A DNA stretch of 64,000 bases from CAYJAD01 sp964370675 (GCA_964370675.1 CAYJKC010000007.1:1-64000), one strand, 5' to 3'; positions 44,360 through 53,789 are shown, counted from the first letter of the stretch. Translations and numbers: made by a program. The notes: generated by a model from the letters alone, not told the origin.

Positions 44360-44592
44360 TATGCACCTTCCTTTTGCTTACGAGTTTTAAACACACGAAT
44401 GGCCACATCAGGGCAAATCAAGCCACATGATGCACAGCCAATGCATTGTTCAGCATTTTCTTCTTTTACTTCTACAACCTGATATCCTTGACGATTAAAG
44501 CGGTCTGCCTTTGTGATAATACCTTTTGGGCACACCGTGGTACAGAGTAAACACCCCTTACATCGTTCTTCCAAAAAGACTACTCGTGACAT
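44359..44592 (-). CDS. 2-oxoacid:ferredoxin oxidoreductase, delta (4Fe-4S) subunit
   Basis: A 77-residue ferredoxin-like subunit with two 4Fe-4S motifs, CKGCLLCTTVCP and CIGCASCGLICP. It passes electrons from the TPP site to ferredoxin. It is the first gene of the operon, with AAGGAG about 6 bases before the ATG, and its stop overlaps the alpha start by one base. Confidence 0.93.
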   Translation of the reverse strand: MSRVVFLEERCKGCLLCTTVCPKGIITKADRFNRQGYQVVEVKEENAEQCIGCASCGLICPDVAIRVFKTRKQKEGA

Positions 44593-44639
44593 ATATTCTC
44601 CTTAAATAATGAGTATAGTATATACAAAACACTACAACA

Positions 44640-45749
44640 TTAATAAATTAGCATGGCATCACCATAGGAAAAAAAGCGATAGTTTTGCTCCATGGCAGTG
44701 GCATATGCTTGCAAAACGCGCTCACGCCCTGCAAAGCCTGATATCATCATAATAAGTGAAGATTCAGGTAAGTGAAAGTTGGTGATAATACCATCAACCA
44801 CCCTAAATTTGCGTCCAGGGTATAGAAAAATATCAGTCCAGCCTGCAAAAGGTTGAACCTTACCGCATAATTCTGCCACACCTTCAATGGCGCGTACAGA
44901 GGTTGTTCCCACTGCAATAATGGGTCGACCTTGTGTCTTGGCTTCAGTTATGGCATTGGCTGTTTTTTCTGACAACTCAATATATTCTCTGTGCATACGA
45001 TGACTGCGAATATCATCACTACGCACAGGGCTAAAAGTTCCGTACCCAACATAAAGGGTGATTTCTGCCCATTCACAACCATGACTTGCAAGATCATCAT
45101 AAATACTTTCTGTAAAATGTAGACCAGCAGTAGGTGCAGCCACAGAGCCTACTTTATCAGAACGCGCAAATATAGTTTGATATCGGCTTTTATCTTCGTC
45201 CTCGTCGCTACGCTTAATGTATGGTGGTAAGGGTAAATGCCCTGTGGCAGCAAAGGCTTTGGCTAAATCCCCATGCCATGAAAGTACAACTTTTCTTTGA
45301 CCAAATGGACCTGATTCAAGCACTTTAACGCTAATACCAGCTCCAAAATTAAATTCATCACCATCTTGTACCCGAGCACCAGTACGCACTAAACCACTAG
45401 CCTCTGCCTCAAACCAGCCAGGTCTATCTGCCAAGGGCACGGCAGCTGCTGTAACTAAGGGTAATGGGCTTAAAAGCAAAAATTCAACCTTACCACCTGT
45501 AGGGCGCGTTCCTAAAAGTCTTGCTTGCAACACCTGTGAATTATTTACAATTAATAAGCAGTCCTCAGGTAAATATTGGCGGATATCAGAAAATTTTGTA
45601 TGCACAAGTTCTTGATGAGGTTTGGCTTTTTTGTTCATGACCATAAGTCTTGAATGACCACGTTGCTCAGGCGGGTATTGCGCTATAAATTGTTCTGGTA
45701 AATCAAAATTATAAGAAGTTCGCTCAAAATCTTTTTCATCAATAAACAT
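44640..45749 (-). CDS. queA: S-adenosylmethionine:tRNA ribosyltransferase-isomerase
   Basis: Penultimate step of queuosine synthesis, moving the ribosyl part of SAM to 7-aminomethyl-7-deazaguanine in tRNA. The 369-residue protein has the typical N-terminus (YNFDLPEQFIAQYPPEQRGHSRLM), APTAGLHFT and GYGTFSPVR. ATG 45749 with GAGGAA upstream is chosen; the frame runs 17 codons further up. It diverges from coaBC. Confidence 0.95.
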   Translation of the reverse strand: MFIDEKDFERTSYNFDLPEQFIAQYPPEQRGHSRLMVMNKKAKPHQELVHTKFSDIRQYLPEDCLLIVNNSQVLQARLLGTRPTGGKVEFLLLSPLPLVTAAAVPLADRPGWFEAEASGLVRTGARVQDGDEFNFGAGISVKVLESGPFGQRKVVLSWHGDLAKAFAATGHLPLPPYIKRSDEDEDKSRYQTIFARSDKVGSVAAPTAGLHFTESIYDDLASHGCEWAEITLYVGYGTFSPVRSDDIRSHRMHREYIELSEKTANAITEAKTQGRPIIAVGTTSVRAIEGVAELCGKVQPFAGWTDIFLYPGRKFRVVDGIITNFHLPESSLIMMISGFAGRERVLQAYATAMEQNYRFFSYGDAMLIY

Positions 45750-45870
45750 TATTATTTCCTCATACATCAATACTGAAGCAGTGCTTAGCATAAAAAACAT
45801 ACCTTGTCAGCACATACCTTTTTGAGGTATTCAATAGGACAGGTGATTTAGATTTGTAATTTTTTGTGTG

Positions 45871-45967
45871 TGCAAAGCAACTTTGGTAAAGTTTTTTAAG
45901 CGTTGCAGCACCTACGCTTCGCTCCACCGCAGCAAATTGCTTAAAAAACCTTCCCTATTGCTTTGCA
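45871..45967. repeat. Palindromic hairpin repeat, copy B
   Basis: A 97-base imperfect palindrome in the queA/coaBC gap. Outer arms TGCAAAGCAA (45871-45880) and TTGCTTTGCA (45958-45967) are a perfect 10-bp inverted repeat; a small internal loop follows, then GG/CC and AA/TT pairs and an 11-bp stem GTTTTTTAAGC (45891-45901) with GCTTAAAAAAC (45939-45949). TTGC/GCAA pairs continue inside. It shares the core with copy A at 5200-5295, but the outermost 10 bases are unrelated in sequence. The rest of the 45750-46043 gap holds no supported gene. Confidence 0.75.
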
Positions 45968-46043
45968 TACGCATAAGGAACAAAATTTTTGGGGTTAGAG
46001 TTGTAAATCGGAATCACGTGTTCAATAGGAACGGAGAAAAAAC

Positions 46044-47294
46044 ATGTTAGATTATTCCCCACCCCACTCTTTCGATGAACATAGTCATCTAAAAAGCACT
46101 CATATACACCTTGGAGTTTGTGGTTCCATCGCAGCTTTTAGAGCTTTGGACTTACTACGCTGGTGGAAATCTAATCATATGCATGTGAGCGTAACTTTGA
46201 GTGAGTCTGCACAAAAGTTTGTTACTCCACTAAGCTTTGAGGCTTTGGGTGCTAGCACCGTGCATACCAATATGTGGGATGAGCATAATATTTTTGCTCA
46301 TCTTGAGCCTGGGCAAATATGCAAAGTCATGGTCATAGCTCCGGCAACAGCCTCCACCATTGCTCAGCTTGCTAGTGGCAATGCCCATACCTTACTCTCA
46401 TGCCAAGCCTTGGCTTTTGATGGACCACTTATAATTGCACCTGCCATGAATCCGCGCATGTGGAATAATGCTGCTACCCAAGAAAATATTGCTAAACTGC
46501 GCTCAAGAAATGTAAATATTGTTACGCCAGATTATGGTGGAACAGCTTGTGGCGATGAAGGACAAGGTCGTCTTGCCGATTTGCGACATATTTGGATGGA
46601 ATCCTTAAAAGCTGCTACCCCTCAAGATATGCAAGGTCTTAAACTCATGCTGACCCTTGGGCCTACGCGCGAGCAATGGGATGCTGTGCGCTATTGGTCA
46701 AACCCATCTACTGGGAGCATGGGTGCTGCTTTAGCTGTGTCTGCTTGGTTACGTGGAGCAGAAGTTCATGCCATTTGTGGTCCCATATCTAAGCAAAATT
46801 GTTATCTACCACCTAGCATTCAGCAGTACGACGTGGTTAATGCCAAGGAAATGTATACGGCTGCCAAAGACATTTGGCCTCAAATGCAAGCAGGAATTTT
46901 TACAGCTGCTGTGGCTGACTTTTCGCCTCAAAACACCCAAACTTCACTGACCGAGAAATTCAAAAAGCATCATAGTAGTAATGGGTTAAGTATTAATTTT
47001 ACACCAAACGTTGATATTTTGCGTTCTCTTTGTAAAGAAAAGCAAGCTTCACAAAAAGTTATGGGTTTTGCAGCAGAAACTACCACAGACATGTTGAGTG
47101 CTGTGCGCAAAAAATTAAATGATAAGGGAGCAGATATATTAGTGGGGAATAATATAAATCAAGCCCATGCAGGATTTGCTTCTGCGACCAATGAGGTTAT
47201 AGTGGTTGATAGATTTGGACGCGAAGAAGCATGGCCAACCTTACCTAAAATGACCGTAGCTTGGAGATTATGTTCATGGCTTTTGAGCATTTAA
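46044..47294 (+). CDS. coaBC: Bifunctional phosphopantothenoylcysteine decarboxylase / phosphopantothenate-cysteine ligase
   Basis: Two successive steps of coenzyme A synthesis. The 416-residue protein has the FMN-dependent decarboxylase domain first (GVCGSIAAFRALDL near residue 27, APAMNPRMW, TACGDEGQGRL) and the ligase domain after about residue 195 (LTLGPTREQWDAVR, NPSTGSMGAALA, AVADFSPQ, GFAAET). GGAG lies about 8 bases before the ATG. The next gene begins inside its last codons. Confidence 0.94.
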   Translation: MLDYSPPHSFDEHSHLKSTHIHLGVCGSIAAFRALDLLRWWKSNHMHVSVTLSESAQKFVTPLSFEALGASTVHTNMWDEHNIFAHLEPGQICKVMVIAPATASTIAQLASGNAHTLLSCQALAFDGPLIIAPAMNPRMWNNAATQENIAKLRSRNVNIVTPDYGGTACGDEGQGRLADLRHIWMESLKAATPQDMQGLKLMLTLGPTREQWDAVRYWSNPSTGSMGAALAVSAWLRGAEVHAICGPISKQNCYLPPSIQQYDVVNAKEMYTAAKDIWPQMQAGIFTAAVADFSPQNTQTSLTEKFKKHHSSNGLSINFTPNVDILRSLCKEKQASQKVMGFAAETTTDMLSAVRKKLNDKGADILVGNNINQAHAGFASATNEVIVVDRFGREEAWPTLPKMTVAWRLCSWLLSI

Positions 47295-48061
47295 ACCTCC
47301 CTCCTCACCTTGTGCCTTGGCAGCAACATGGCATGGACTATGTGCTTAGTAAAAAAGCTCTTGCTCCTGAGCTTTCGCTCCTAACTGCACAAGCCAAGCC
47401 TGTGCAAGTTAACTCAGCACAAGCAAGGTCCATGCAAAATACGCAAGCTCAAAATGGTCAGACCCAAAGTGGGCAAGCTCAAGCTAGAACTAGCCATACA
47501 AAATTTGACTCCCCAAATATCAAAGCTCAAAACAAACAAACTACGAATGACACAAACGAAAACGCTAGTCTGACACCTACATCCACACCATTTGTCGCAG
47601 CAGAGTATTGGCCAAGTCCTTGGCAAGTTCTCTTACAAAAAACTCCCCCAGCACCAGTAATATGGACTTATTTTAGCCTTGGTGATGATCTTTCTGGTAA
47701 TCCCAATGCTGATAGACGCGATTTCATGCGCAAGCTTTTGACAGACCTTGGACATCGCAAGGGTACACATAGCTTTTGGCCAATAGCCCTACCCGATCAA
47801 AACACAGAACAAAGTGTTGCCCATGCACAAGCTTTTTGGTCTGGTGTGCAAATTCTTAAAGCAAAGGCTGTTATTGCCATGGGGCAAGCTGCCACCAAGG
47901 CTATGGGACTTGAACAAAATATACGCCCCTTTATGCACACAAGATATAATGGATGCTTTGTGGTAGTGTTACGAGATGTGGATTTTTTAATTGCGGAACC
48001 GCATTCATATAATAATGTAAGAGAATTTTTACGTCGTTCTCTTGCTTCCTTTGGCAGGTAG
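47276..48061 (+). CDS. Divergent UDG-superfamily-like protein with Gln/Asn-rich linker
   Basis: A 261-residue protein with no confident family. After a short N-terminus (WQQHGMDYVLSKKAL) comes a low-complexity linker, residues about 30-85, rich in Gln, Asn, Ser, Ala and Thr. The C-terminal 150 residues resemble the layout of family 4/5 uracil-DNA glycosylases: SLGDDLSGNPNADRRDFMRKLL aligns with the GExPGxxED...G...LL block, and KAKAVIAMGQAATKAMGL with the PxxIVALGxxAA block. The Fe-S cysteines and the usual catalytic residues are not seen. TTGGAG precedes two in-frame ATGs, 47270 and 47276; I prefer 47276 (9-base spacing). It overlaps coaBC by 19 bases. Confidence 0.5.
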   Translation: MAFEHLNLPPHLVPWQQHGMDYVLSKKALAPELSLLTAQAKPVQVNSAQARSMQNTQAQNGQTQSGQAQARTSHTKFDSPNIKAQNKQTTNDTNENASLTPTSTPFVAAEYWPSPWQVLLQKTPPAPVIWTYFSLGDDLSGNPNADRRDFMRKLLTDLGHRKGTHSFWPIALPDQNTEQSVAHAQAFWSGVQILKAKAVIAMGQAATKAMGLEQNIRPFMHTRYNGCFVVVLRDVDFLIAEPHSYNNVREFLRRSLASFGR

Positions 48062-48121
48062 CTTGTGCTGAGTATTACAAAAGCTTCATTAAACCAAAAA
48101 AATTTATGTAGTAATTTCAAC

Positions 48122-48748
48122 TTAAATTACTATATCCCAGCCAACATCTTGTAATTGTTCATTTGACACTGCCCCCCGCCTTTTTACAATAAGTTTGTTT
48201 GCTCCTAACACTTCTATAATGGTTGAAGCAAGCCCACCCCTTGGGCATGGTTCATCCAAAACAATGCCCTGCACTTTTTCCGTAAGACCTGGAGATAGTT
48301 GTTTATAATCAGTGGCTGGAGGTTCTCCGCTTATATTAGCACTGCTACAAATCAGTGCATCATTAGCAGATTGCGCCAAAGCCAAGGCCACTGGATGTGA
48401 AGATATACGAATTGCAATTTTATCTCCACCTGCTACCACCAGCTTTGGAACAGAAGCACGCACAGATGCTATGATGGTCAAAGGGCCAGGCCAAAATTGT
48501 TCAGCAATTTTTTCTTCCCAAGTATTAAGTGTAGCAACAGTTTGTACTTGTTGCATATGAGCTGCAAGCACTGGTATGGGTCTTACTTGTGGGCGTTTTT
48601 TAGCAGCATAAAGAGCTGCCAAACTTTTCAAACTATGCACCTTACAGCCCACAGCAAAAAAAGTTTCCGTAGGGTAAATAATTAACTCCCCCTGCTCTAA
48701 ACAGTGGACGCCACTTTGAAAAGAAAGTATTTTATTATTTATTTGCAT
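48122..48748 (-). CDS. tsaC: Threonylcarbamoyl-AMP synthase (TsaC/YrdC family)
   Basis: Makes threonylcarbamoyl-AMP from Thr, bicarbonate and ATP, the donor for t6A at tRNA position 37. The 208-residue protein has the YrdC-domain motifs IIYPTETFFAVGC near residue 21, AAKKRP and SSANISGEPPATDY. Met at 48748 gives the usual short N-terminus but has no visible ribosome site; an upstream in-frame start at 48799 or 48796 lies inside rlmH on the other strand. TsaE is encoded at 10349. Confidence 0.88.
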   Translation of the reverse strand: MQINNKILSFQSGVHCLEQGELIIYPTETFFAVGCKVHSLKSLAALYAAKKRPQVRPIPVLAAHMQQVQTVATLNTWEEKIAEQFWPGPLTIIASVRASVPKLVVAGGDKIAIRISSHPVALALAQSANDALICSSANISGEPPATDYKQLSPGLTEKVQGIVLDEPCPRGGLASTIIEVLGANKLIVKRRGAVSNEQLQDVGWDIVI

Positions 48749-48773
48749 ATAAATTTTATTTAAGGACTTAAAA

Positions 48774-49241
48774 ATGCCACCTAAATCATTACGCATCATT
48801 TCTGTGGGTGCACTAAAAACACCTCATTGGAAAGATGCCTGCACTCACTATAGCAAACGCTTAACACCTTGGTGTAAGATAGATAATCGCATTGTTAAAG
48901 ATGGCGATAGCGCATTACCCATAGCGCAACGTAATTTAAAAGAAGGGCAAAAAATTATTGCCGCCATAAACCCTAAAGACCACCTCATTTGTCTTGATGA
49001 AGGTGGCAAAATTTTAAGCTCAAAACAATTTGCAAATCTTTTAGACAAACTGGAAAGTCGTACCCCTTGCTTTATTATTGGTGGAGCATATGGGCTTGAT
49101 GAAGCTGTAAAAAAAGCTTGCCACACCAGCCTTTCACTTGGTCCTATGACCCTGCCTCACGAGCTTGCTCACGTGGTATTACTTGAACAACTTTATCGCG
49201 CTTTTACCATATTACGCAAAATTCCCTATCACCATGAGTAG
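48774..49241 (+). CDS. rlmH: 23S rRNA pseudouridine-1915 N3-methyltransferase
   Basis: SPOUT-class methyltransferase that modifies helix 69 of 23S rRNA. The 155-residue protein has the SAM knot motifs LDEGGK, IIGGAYGLDE and the C-terminal LPHELAHVVLLEQLYRAF...PYHHE, all diagnostic of RlmH. AAGGA lies about 8 bases before the ATG. It diverges from tsaC and its stop is 9 bases from the thrC stop. Confidence 0.96.
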   Translation: MPPKSLRIISVGALKTPHWKDACTHYSKRLTPWCKIDNRIVKDGDSALPIAQRNLKEGQKIIAAINPKDHLICLDEGGKILSSKQFANLLDKLESRTPCFIIGGAYGLDEAVKKACHTSLSLGPMTLPHELAHVVLLEQLYRAFTILRKIPYHHE

Positions 49242-49250
49242 TGAAGTTTG

Positions 49251-50690
49251 TTATTTGCTCTCTAACCCTAACTTTTGCACTATAATATCAGCAACTTTCT
49301 TTGTATAAGCCTTTGTATCAAGACCTTGCTTTTGCTCAGGATTAAGTAATAGCTCAGGCTTATTTACAAACTCAGCCTGTGGCACAATGCCATATTCAGA
49401 GCCAAAGCTATTATTAAAATACATATCCTGAAAACCAGAAAATTTGATGCTATGCGCTGTAGCATCTAGTACAGAAAATTCACCTTCTTGCACAAGACCA
49501 AGCTCACGCGCACGAACAAGACCTGCTAAACACTCACCACCTTGTGTACAAGCAATATGCCCATGACTATTGGCAAGTAACATAGCATCCATAATTTGCT
49601 GCTCAGTAACTTGTAACACATTAAACTGCCCACCTGCCTCAGTATATCTTTGCACTAAGCGCTGCACTCTTGGAAATGAAACAGGATTACCAATCATGGC
49701 AGCTTGGGCCACGCTAGGGCTCACTTGCACAGGTTCCCACACTCTAATATTTTCATCGGCTGCATAGTAACGATATACAGGGTCAGCATGATGAGATTGC
49801 ACCCCGTAAATATTAGGCAATACTTCTATGATATTAAGATTATATAATTTCAAAAAGCCTGTCATAATGGCAGTAATATTACCAGCATTACCAATGGGTA
49901 CAAAGATATTTAGCCCTTGCACATCCCAAGAGTACCACTGTGCCACTTCATAAGCATATGACTCTTGACCAAGAATGCGCCAACTATTTTTAGAGTTAAG
50001 CAAAGCCACTCGACAAGTTTCTGCCAAGAGTTCCACTACCTTCATGCAATCATCAAATACACCAGGCATTTCTAGCACACAAGCTCCGCTACCAAGAGGT
50101 TGCGAAAGTTGCTGCGGGGTAACCTTACCATGAGGTAGTAATACAACAGATTTAAGTGGTGCACCCACATAGGCTGCATATTGAGCTGCGGCAGCTGATG
50201 TATCTCCTGTAGAAGCACAAACTGTTAAAACTTCTTGCCAATTATTTTTGCGTGCAAGGGCTTTTAAATAACTAAAGGCGCATGCCATGCCTCTATCTTT
50301 AAATGAAGCACTAGGGTTTTGACCGTCATTTTTGTAGGCAAACTTAAGACCCAAACGACTTTCAAGAGCATTTGGAGCTTCTACAATGGGTGTTATGCCT
50401 TCACCAAGATATACAATATCTTGCGCGTCCATAACGGGTGCCATCAGTTCATAATAACGAAAAATACCACGTAAAGCAGTGTGCTTAGTAGATGTTCTGG
50501 CATCAAAAACATCGCGCCAGTATTGACCACCATGAGCTTTTAGACTGTCAAACTTCGTATCTTCCAATATAAACACACCGCCACACTGGGGGCAAGTGTA
50601 AAGTAATTCATGGCTTGCGTAGCGTTTTTCACAACCAAGGCATACATATTCAAGCTCACCTCTGTAGCTTGGAAAATCTTGCATGGACAT
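49251..50690 (-). CDS. thrC: Threonine synthase
   Basis: PLP enzyme that makes threonine from O-phosphohomoserine. The 479-residue protein starts with a zinc-ribbon-like segment (CLGC...CPQCGG, residues 15-35), carries the PLP lysine in PSASFKDRG near residue 130 and the phosphate-binding loop PIGNAGN near residue 255. Of three nearby ATGs, 50690 has AGGAG at 6 bases. That site lies in the last codons of plsY, so the two genes are coupled. Confidence 0.93.
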   Translation of the reverse strand: MSMQDFPSYRGELEYVCLGCEKRYASHELLYTCPQCGGVFILEDTKFDSLKAHGGQYWRDVFDARTSTKHTALRGIFRYYELMAPVMDAQDIVYLGEGITPIVEAPNALESRLGLKFAYKNDGQNPSASFKDRGMACAFSYLKALARKNNWQEVLTVCASTGDTSAAAAQYAAYVGAPLKSVVLLPHGKVTPQQLSQPLGSGACVLEMPGVFDDCMKVVELLAETCRVALLNSKNSWRILGQESYAYEVAQWYSWDVQGLNIFVPIGNAGNITAIMTGFLKLYNLNIIEVLPNIYGVQSHHADPVYRYYAADENIRVWEPVQVSPSVAQAAMIGNPVSFPRVQRLVQRYTEAGGQFNVLQVTEQQIMDAMLLANSHGHIACTQGGECLAGLVRARELGLVQEGEFSVLDATAHSIKFSGFQDMYFNNSFGSEYGIVPQAEFVNKPELLLNPEQKQGLDTKAYTKKVADIIVQKLGLESK

Positions 50691-50693
50691 CAT

Positions 50694-51287
50694 CTACTCC
50701 TTATATTCCGTTTTCTTCCAGGTTTTTTCTGTTTTGCAAATAAGTCTTTGAATATTGGCCCTATGAGTCCACACAACCAATGCCGCAATAAGTATGGATA
50801 GGGGTAAGTATTGCCATATCCCTGAAAATAACAATAATATCGGCATACTTAACACAAGAACTAATGAGCCTAATGAAACAAAACCACTACGCCAAATAGT
50901 GCCAAGGCAAAGTAGCACGCCTAATACAAGCGGGCAAAAAACCATGGGAATATATATGCCAACACTGGTAGCAACAGCCTTGCCACCCTTAAAGCCTAAA
51001 AAGCATGAAAATACATGCCCAAGCACAGCGGCAAGAGCGGTCATGCTTACAAAAAAACTATTATTATCTAAACATATGGCAATACTAACAGGTATTGCAC
51101 CCTTTAATATATCGCATACCAAGGTAGCAATACCATATTTCTTACCGCAAAGACGCGCCACATTAGTTGAGCCCACATTATGCGAACCAGCATTACGAGG
51201 GTCAATATTGCAAAACTTTGTGCTAATAAGAAGCCCAAATGGGATTGCGCCCAGCAAATAACTACAAACAATCCAAATAATATGCAT
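50694..51287 (-). CDS. plsY: Glycerol-3-phosphate acyltransferase PlsY
   Basis: Inner-membrane enzyme that moves the acyl group of acyl-phosphate to glycerol-3-phosphate, the first step of phospholipid synthesis. The 197-residue protein has five hydrophobic segments and the three loop motifs: SHNVGSTN (loop 1), GHVFSCFLGFKGGKAVAT (loop 2) and a shortened loop 3. It overlaps the thrC ribosome site. Confidence 0.93.
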   Translation of the reverse strand: MHIIWIVCSYLLGAIPFGLLISTKFCNIDPRNAGSHNVGSTNVARLCGKKYGIATLVCDILKGAIPVSIAICLDNNSFFVSMTALAAVLGHVFSCFLGFKGGKAVATSVGIYIPMVFCPLVLGVLLCLGTIWRSGFVSLGSLVLVLSMPILLLFSGIWQYLPLSILIAALVVWTHRANIQRLICKTEKTWKKTEYKE

Positions 51288-51345
51288 AGTTACTCCTTAA
51301 CATCTACATAACAGTTGATAGTGCTAAAGTTAATATTGCAAAATC

Positions 51346-53430
51346 CTATATATCCATAACTTCTAAAATAGAAATTTCATTATATAAAGGATTTACCTTG
51401 CCCAAACGCACCTTAACCTCTTGCCCTGGGCATGCACGTTCGCTAAAAAGATTTCTTTTGCCACGCACAAGAATTTGCACATGTGGTAAGCTAATAAATG
51501 CAAAGTTATCATTTTCTTCCGTAACCACAGCATCCCACCAAGTTTTGTCACCATGCTGACGTACATACAATAAACGCCAATACCGCGGACGAAAACGCTG
51601 CACTTGACTAGCAGCGTCGAGGCGCAAATTTAATTGCATCAGCATTTGTTCTAAGCTTTGTGCATCATAACGAGGTGAATCATGCAAAAGCATGTGCACT
51701 ATTTGCGCCTCGTTCACAAGATCAGGGTAACGTCGCAAAGGTGAAGTAATTGGCGCATAAGCACTAATCCCAAGACCGGCATGCCGCCTTGGCTGTAGCT
51801 CAAGTGATGATGGTATTAGCGAGCGCATAATACGTGCCATGAGATGTGCTTCACTCCACACACCGGCATATTCGCGTGGTATTGCCACATCTTGGGTACG
51901 ATATAACAAAGCTATATTACGCTCTTGCCCCCACTTTGCTATAGCTGTACTTGCTAAAATCATCATCTCTGCCACGAGCATTTGCGATTTAACATTGCTA
52001 CCTTGTTCTTCAATAGTAACTTTTGTTTCTGAGCCTGCGCCCTGTAGCACAATTTTATTATCAGGCTTATCCATAATAACTGCACCATCGGCAATGCGTT
52101 TACGTTGGCGTAATGCAGCAAGCCTATATCCAAGCTCTAACTGGCTAGCATAGGCATAAGCAGGGCTTGCTTTGGCCCCATTAAGCACCATTTCACAATG
52201 GTCGTAACAAAGATTTGCTTCAATTTTTACCCATTCAATACTGGGTTCACAAGTTATGATTTGTCCATCAGCATCCATATCACAAGTAATGCATAATGCT
52301 GGTCGCACCGTTGATTCTACAAGAGATAAAATATCTATGCCCAATAATTGAGGAAGCATGTGATATGTATCTTCTGGTAAATAAATACTTGTAGCTCGAC
52401 GCATTACAGCCCTATCAAGCTCGCTGTCAAAAGGCCAAAGCAAAGCCGGACAAGCAAGGGCAAGGTGCAAGCGTAGGGCTCCGTCTCCTAGCTCTTGCAT
52501 GAAAAATGCGTCATCTATATCGCGAGTGCTGGCATTATCAATACTAATAAAGGGTAGGCTTGTTGTAGGTTTATCATGTTTTTGTACTGTTTGCACAATG
52601 TCTTGAATATCTTTTGCAAACTCCTCACCCCAAGTATCACTAGCCTCATAATCTGCTCTATCTAACCAATAATTATAATGTAATGGCACAATACCCCAAG
52701 CCATAGCAAGTTGTAGCGGAAGATGCGCTACATCAGCAAGACCCTTAACAAGCATGCGCCAAATGGTATCATCATCATTAGTTTCTGGATCTGCTATACG
52801 CTTTCTCAACAAGTTTTCCAAAAACTCTAAAACATCTGCATCAGGCCAGCGTTTATCAGTCTTAGGAGGAAGGCTTGATTTATTATTGCACACATCCCAA
52901 AGCAAGCGAAAAAACTCTGCTCCACCAGTGATTAGACTTTCACGCCTTTTGCTCTCTTCTTGTGCAGCTAATCTTTGTTCTACAATTTCAGCTGAGTACA
53001 CTTCAAAATTTGGCGAATGAAATTTAAAATGGCTTTTGCACTGCAGCAATACATGCCCATAGGCTGCTATAGTATCAATATTTGGGGATTCTACAAAAAG
53101 TTCTGCAAACCACTTTGCAGTAGCACTTTCTACCTCTCCTTGGGCAAGATCCCACATGCTTAGAGCTTCAATGTCAGTGGCAATGCTTTGGCGATTTTCT
53201 TTATGAGTTTGCAATATTTTAATTAAACTATCGCGACCGCATTGTGTATCAGAATAAATAGGACCAGACCAAGGTAAAAGCCTGTTGGTATTAGTGCGCA
53301 TTTCACGCCTGTTGGGTAGCAACACGCGCAACTTGCCACCTTGTTCCTCAAGAACTATAGCAATTTGAGGGGCATTTGCTTCCATAAATTCTACAATGCA
53401 CCCAATACCTGGATAATTAATTAACGCCAT
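51346..53430 (-). CDS. RNase II/R family exoribonuclease (RNB domain)
   Basis: A 694-residue 3'-5' exoribonuclease. The RNB catalytic motif ISIDNASTRDIDDAFF near residue 290 supplies the magnesium-binding aspartates, and the barrel continues to about residue 600 (LGISAYAPITSPLRRYPDLVNEAQI). The first 250 residues do not look like the cold-shock domains of RNase R; a beta-rich start (GIGCIVEFMEANAPQIAIVLE) suggests a different N-terminal module. The C-terminal end may be an S1-like domain. No good ribosome site is seen before the ATG. Confidence 0.85.
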   Translation of the reverse strand: MALINYPGIGCIVEFMEANAPQIAIVLEEQGGKLRVLLPNRREMRTNTNRLLPWSGPIYSDTQCGRDSLIKILQTHKENRQSIATDIEALSMWDLAQGEVESATAKWFAELFVESPNIDTIAAYGHVLLQCKSHFKFHSPNFEVYSAEIVEQRLAAQEESKRRESLITGGAEFFRLLWDVCNNKSSLPPKTDKRWPDADVLEFLENLLRKRIADPETNDDDTIWRMLVKGLADVAHLPLQLAMAWGIVPLHYNYWLDRADYEASDTWGEEFAKDIQDIVQTVQKHDKPTTSLPFISIDNASTRDIDDAFFMQELGDGALRLHLALACPALLWPFDSELDRAVMRRATSIYLPEDTYHMLPQLLGIDILSLVESTVRPALCITCDMDADGQIITCEPSIEWVKIEANLCYDHCEMVLNGAKASPAYAYASQLELGYRLAALRQRKRIADGAVIMDKPDNKIVLQGAGSETKVTIEEQGSNVKSQMLVAEMMILASTAIAKWGQERNIALLYRTQDVAIPREYAGVWSEAHLMARIMRSLIPSSLELQPRRHAGLGISAYAPITSPLRRYPDLVNEAQIVHMLLHDSPRYDAQSLEQMLMQLNLRLDAASQVQRFRPRYWRLLYVRQHGDKTWWDAVVTEENDNFAFISLPHVQILVRGKRNLFSERACPGQEVKVRLGKVNPLYNEISILEVMDI

Positions 53431-53789
53431 AGGGAGCTTTTAACAAAATGCCCTATAAAATACAATGAGAATTAGTCAAAGCTAAAATGGTGCATTTTAT
53501 AATTGCAAATTATCATTTATAAAACGATAGTTTTGAAAATTTAACATATAAATTTTAGAAATTTTTTCATATCATCCATTCATTGCCATAAGCAACACAC
53601 GAAGCTAAATAATGGTCTCAACACAAACAGAAATAATGTCTTTAATTACACAGAATTACACATAAAAACATTCAACAAAGTGTCTCTTTACTTCATAAGA
53701 GAAAAAGGTTACTTTTTGAAAATATAAAACTATTTTAAAAAGTAATAGTTTAATATAATTACTGATTAGCATATTAGGACATACTATAC
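53431..53789. other. AT-rich intergenic region before the first acyltransferase module
   Basis: About 360 bases with no supported gene. The clearest structure is an inverted repeat, AAACTATT (53727-53734) with AATAGTTT (53744-53751), 9-base loop, extendable outward with one mismatch to TATAAAACTATT/AATAGTTTAATA. It could be an operator or leader hairpin for the module downstream. Promoter boxes cannot be singled out in such AT-rich sequence. Confidence 0.4.
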
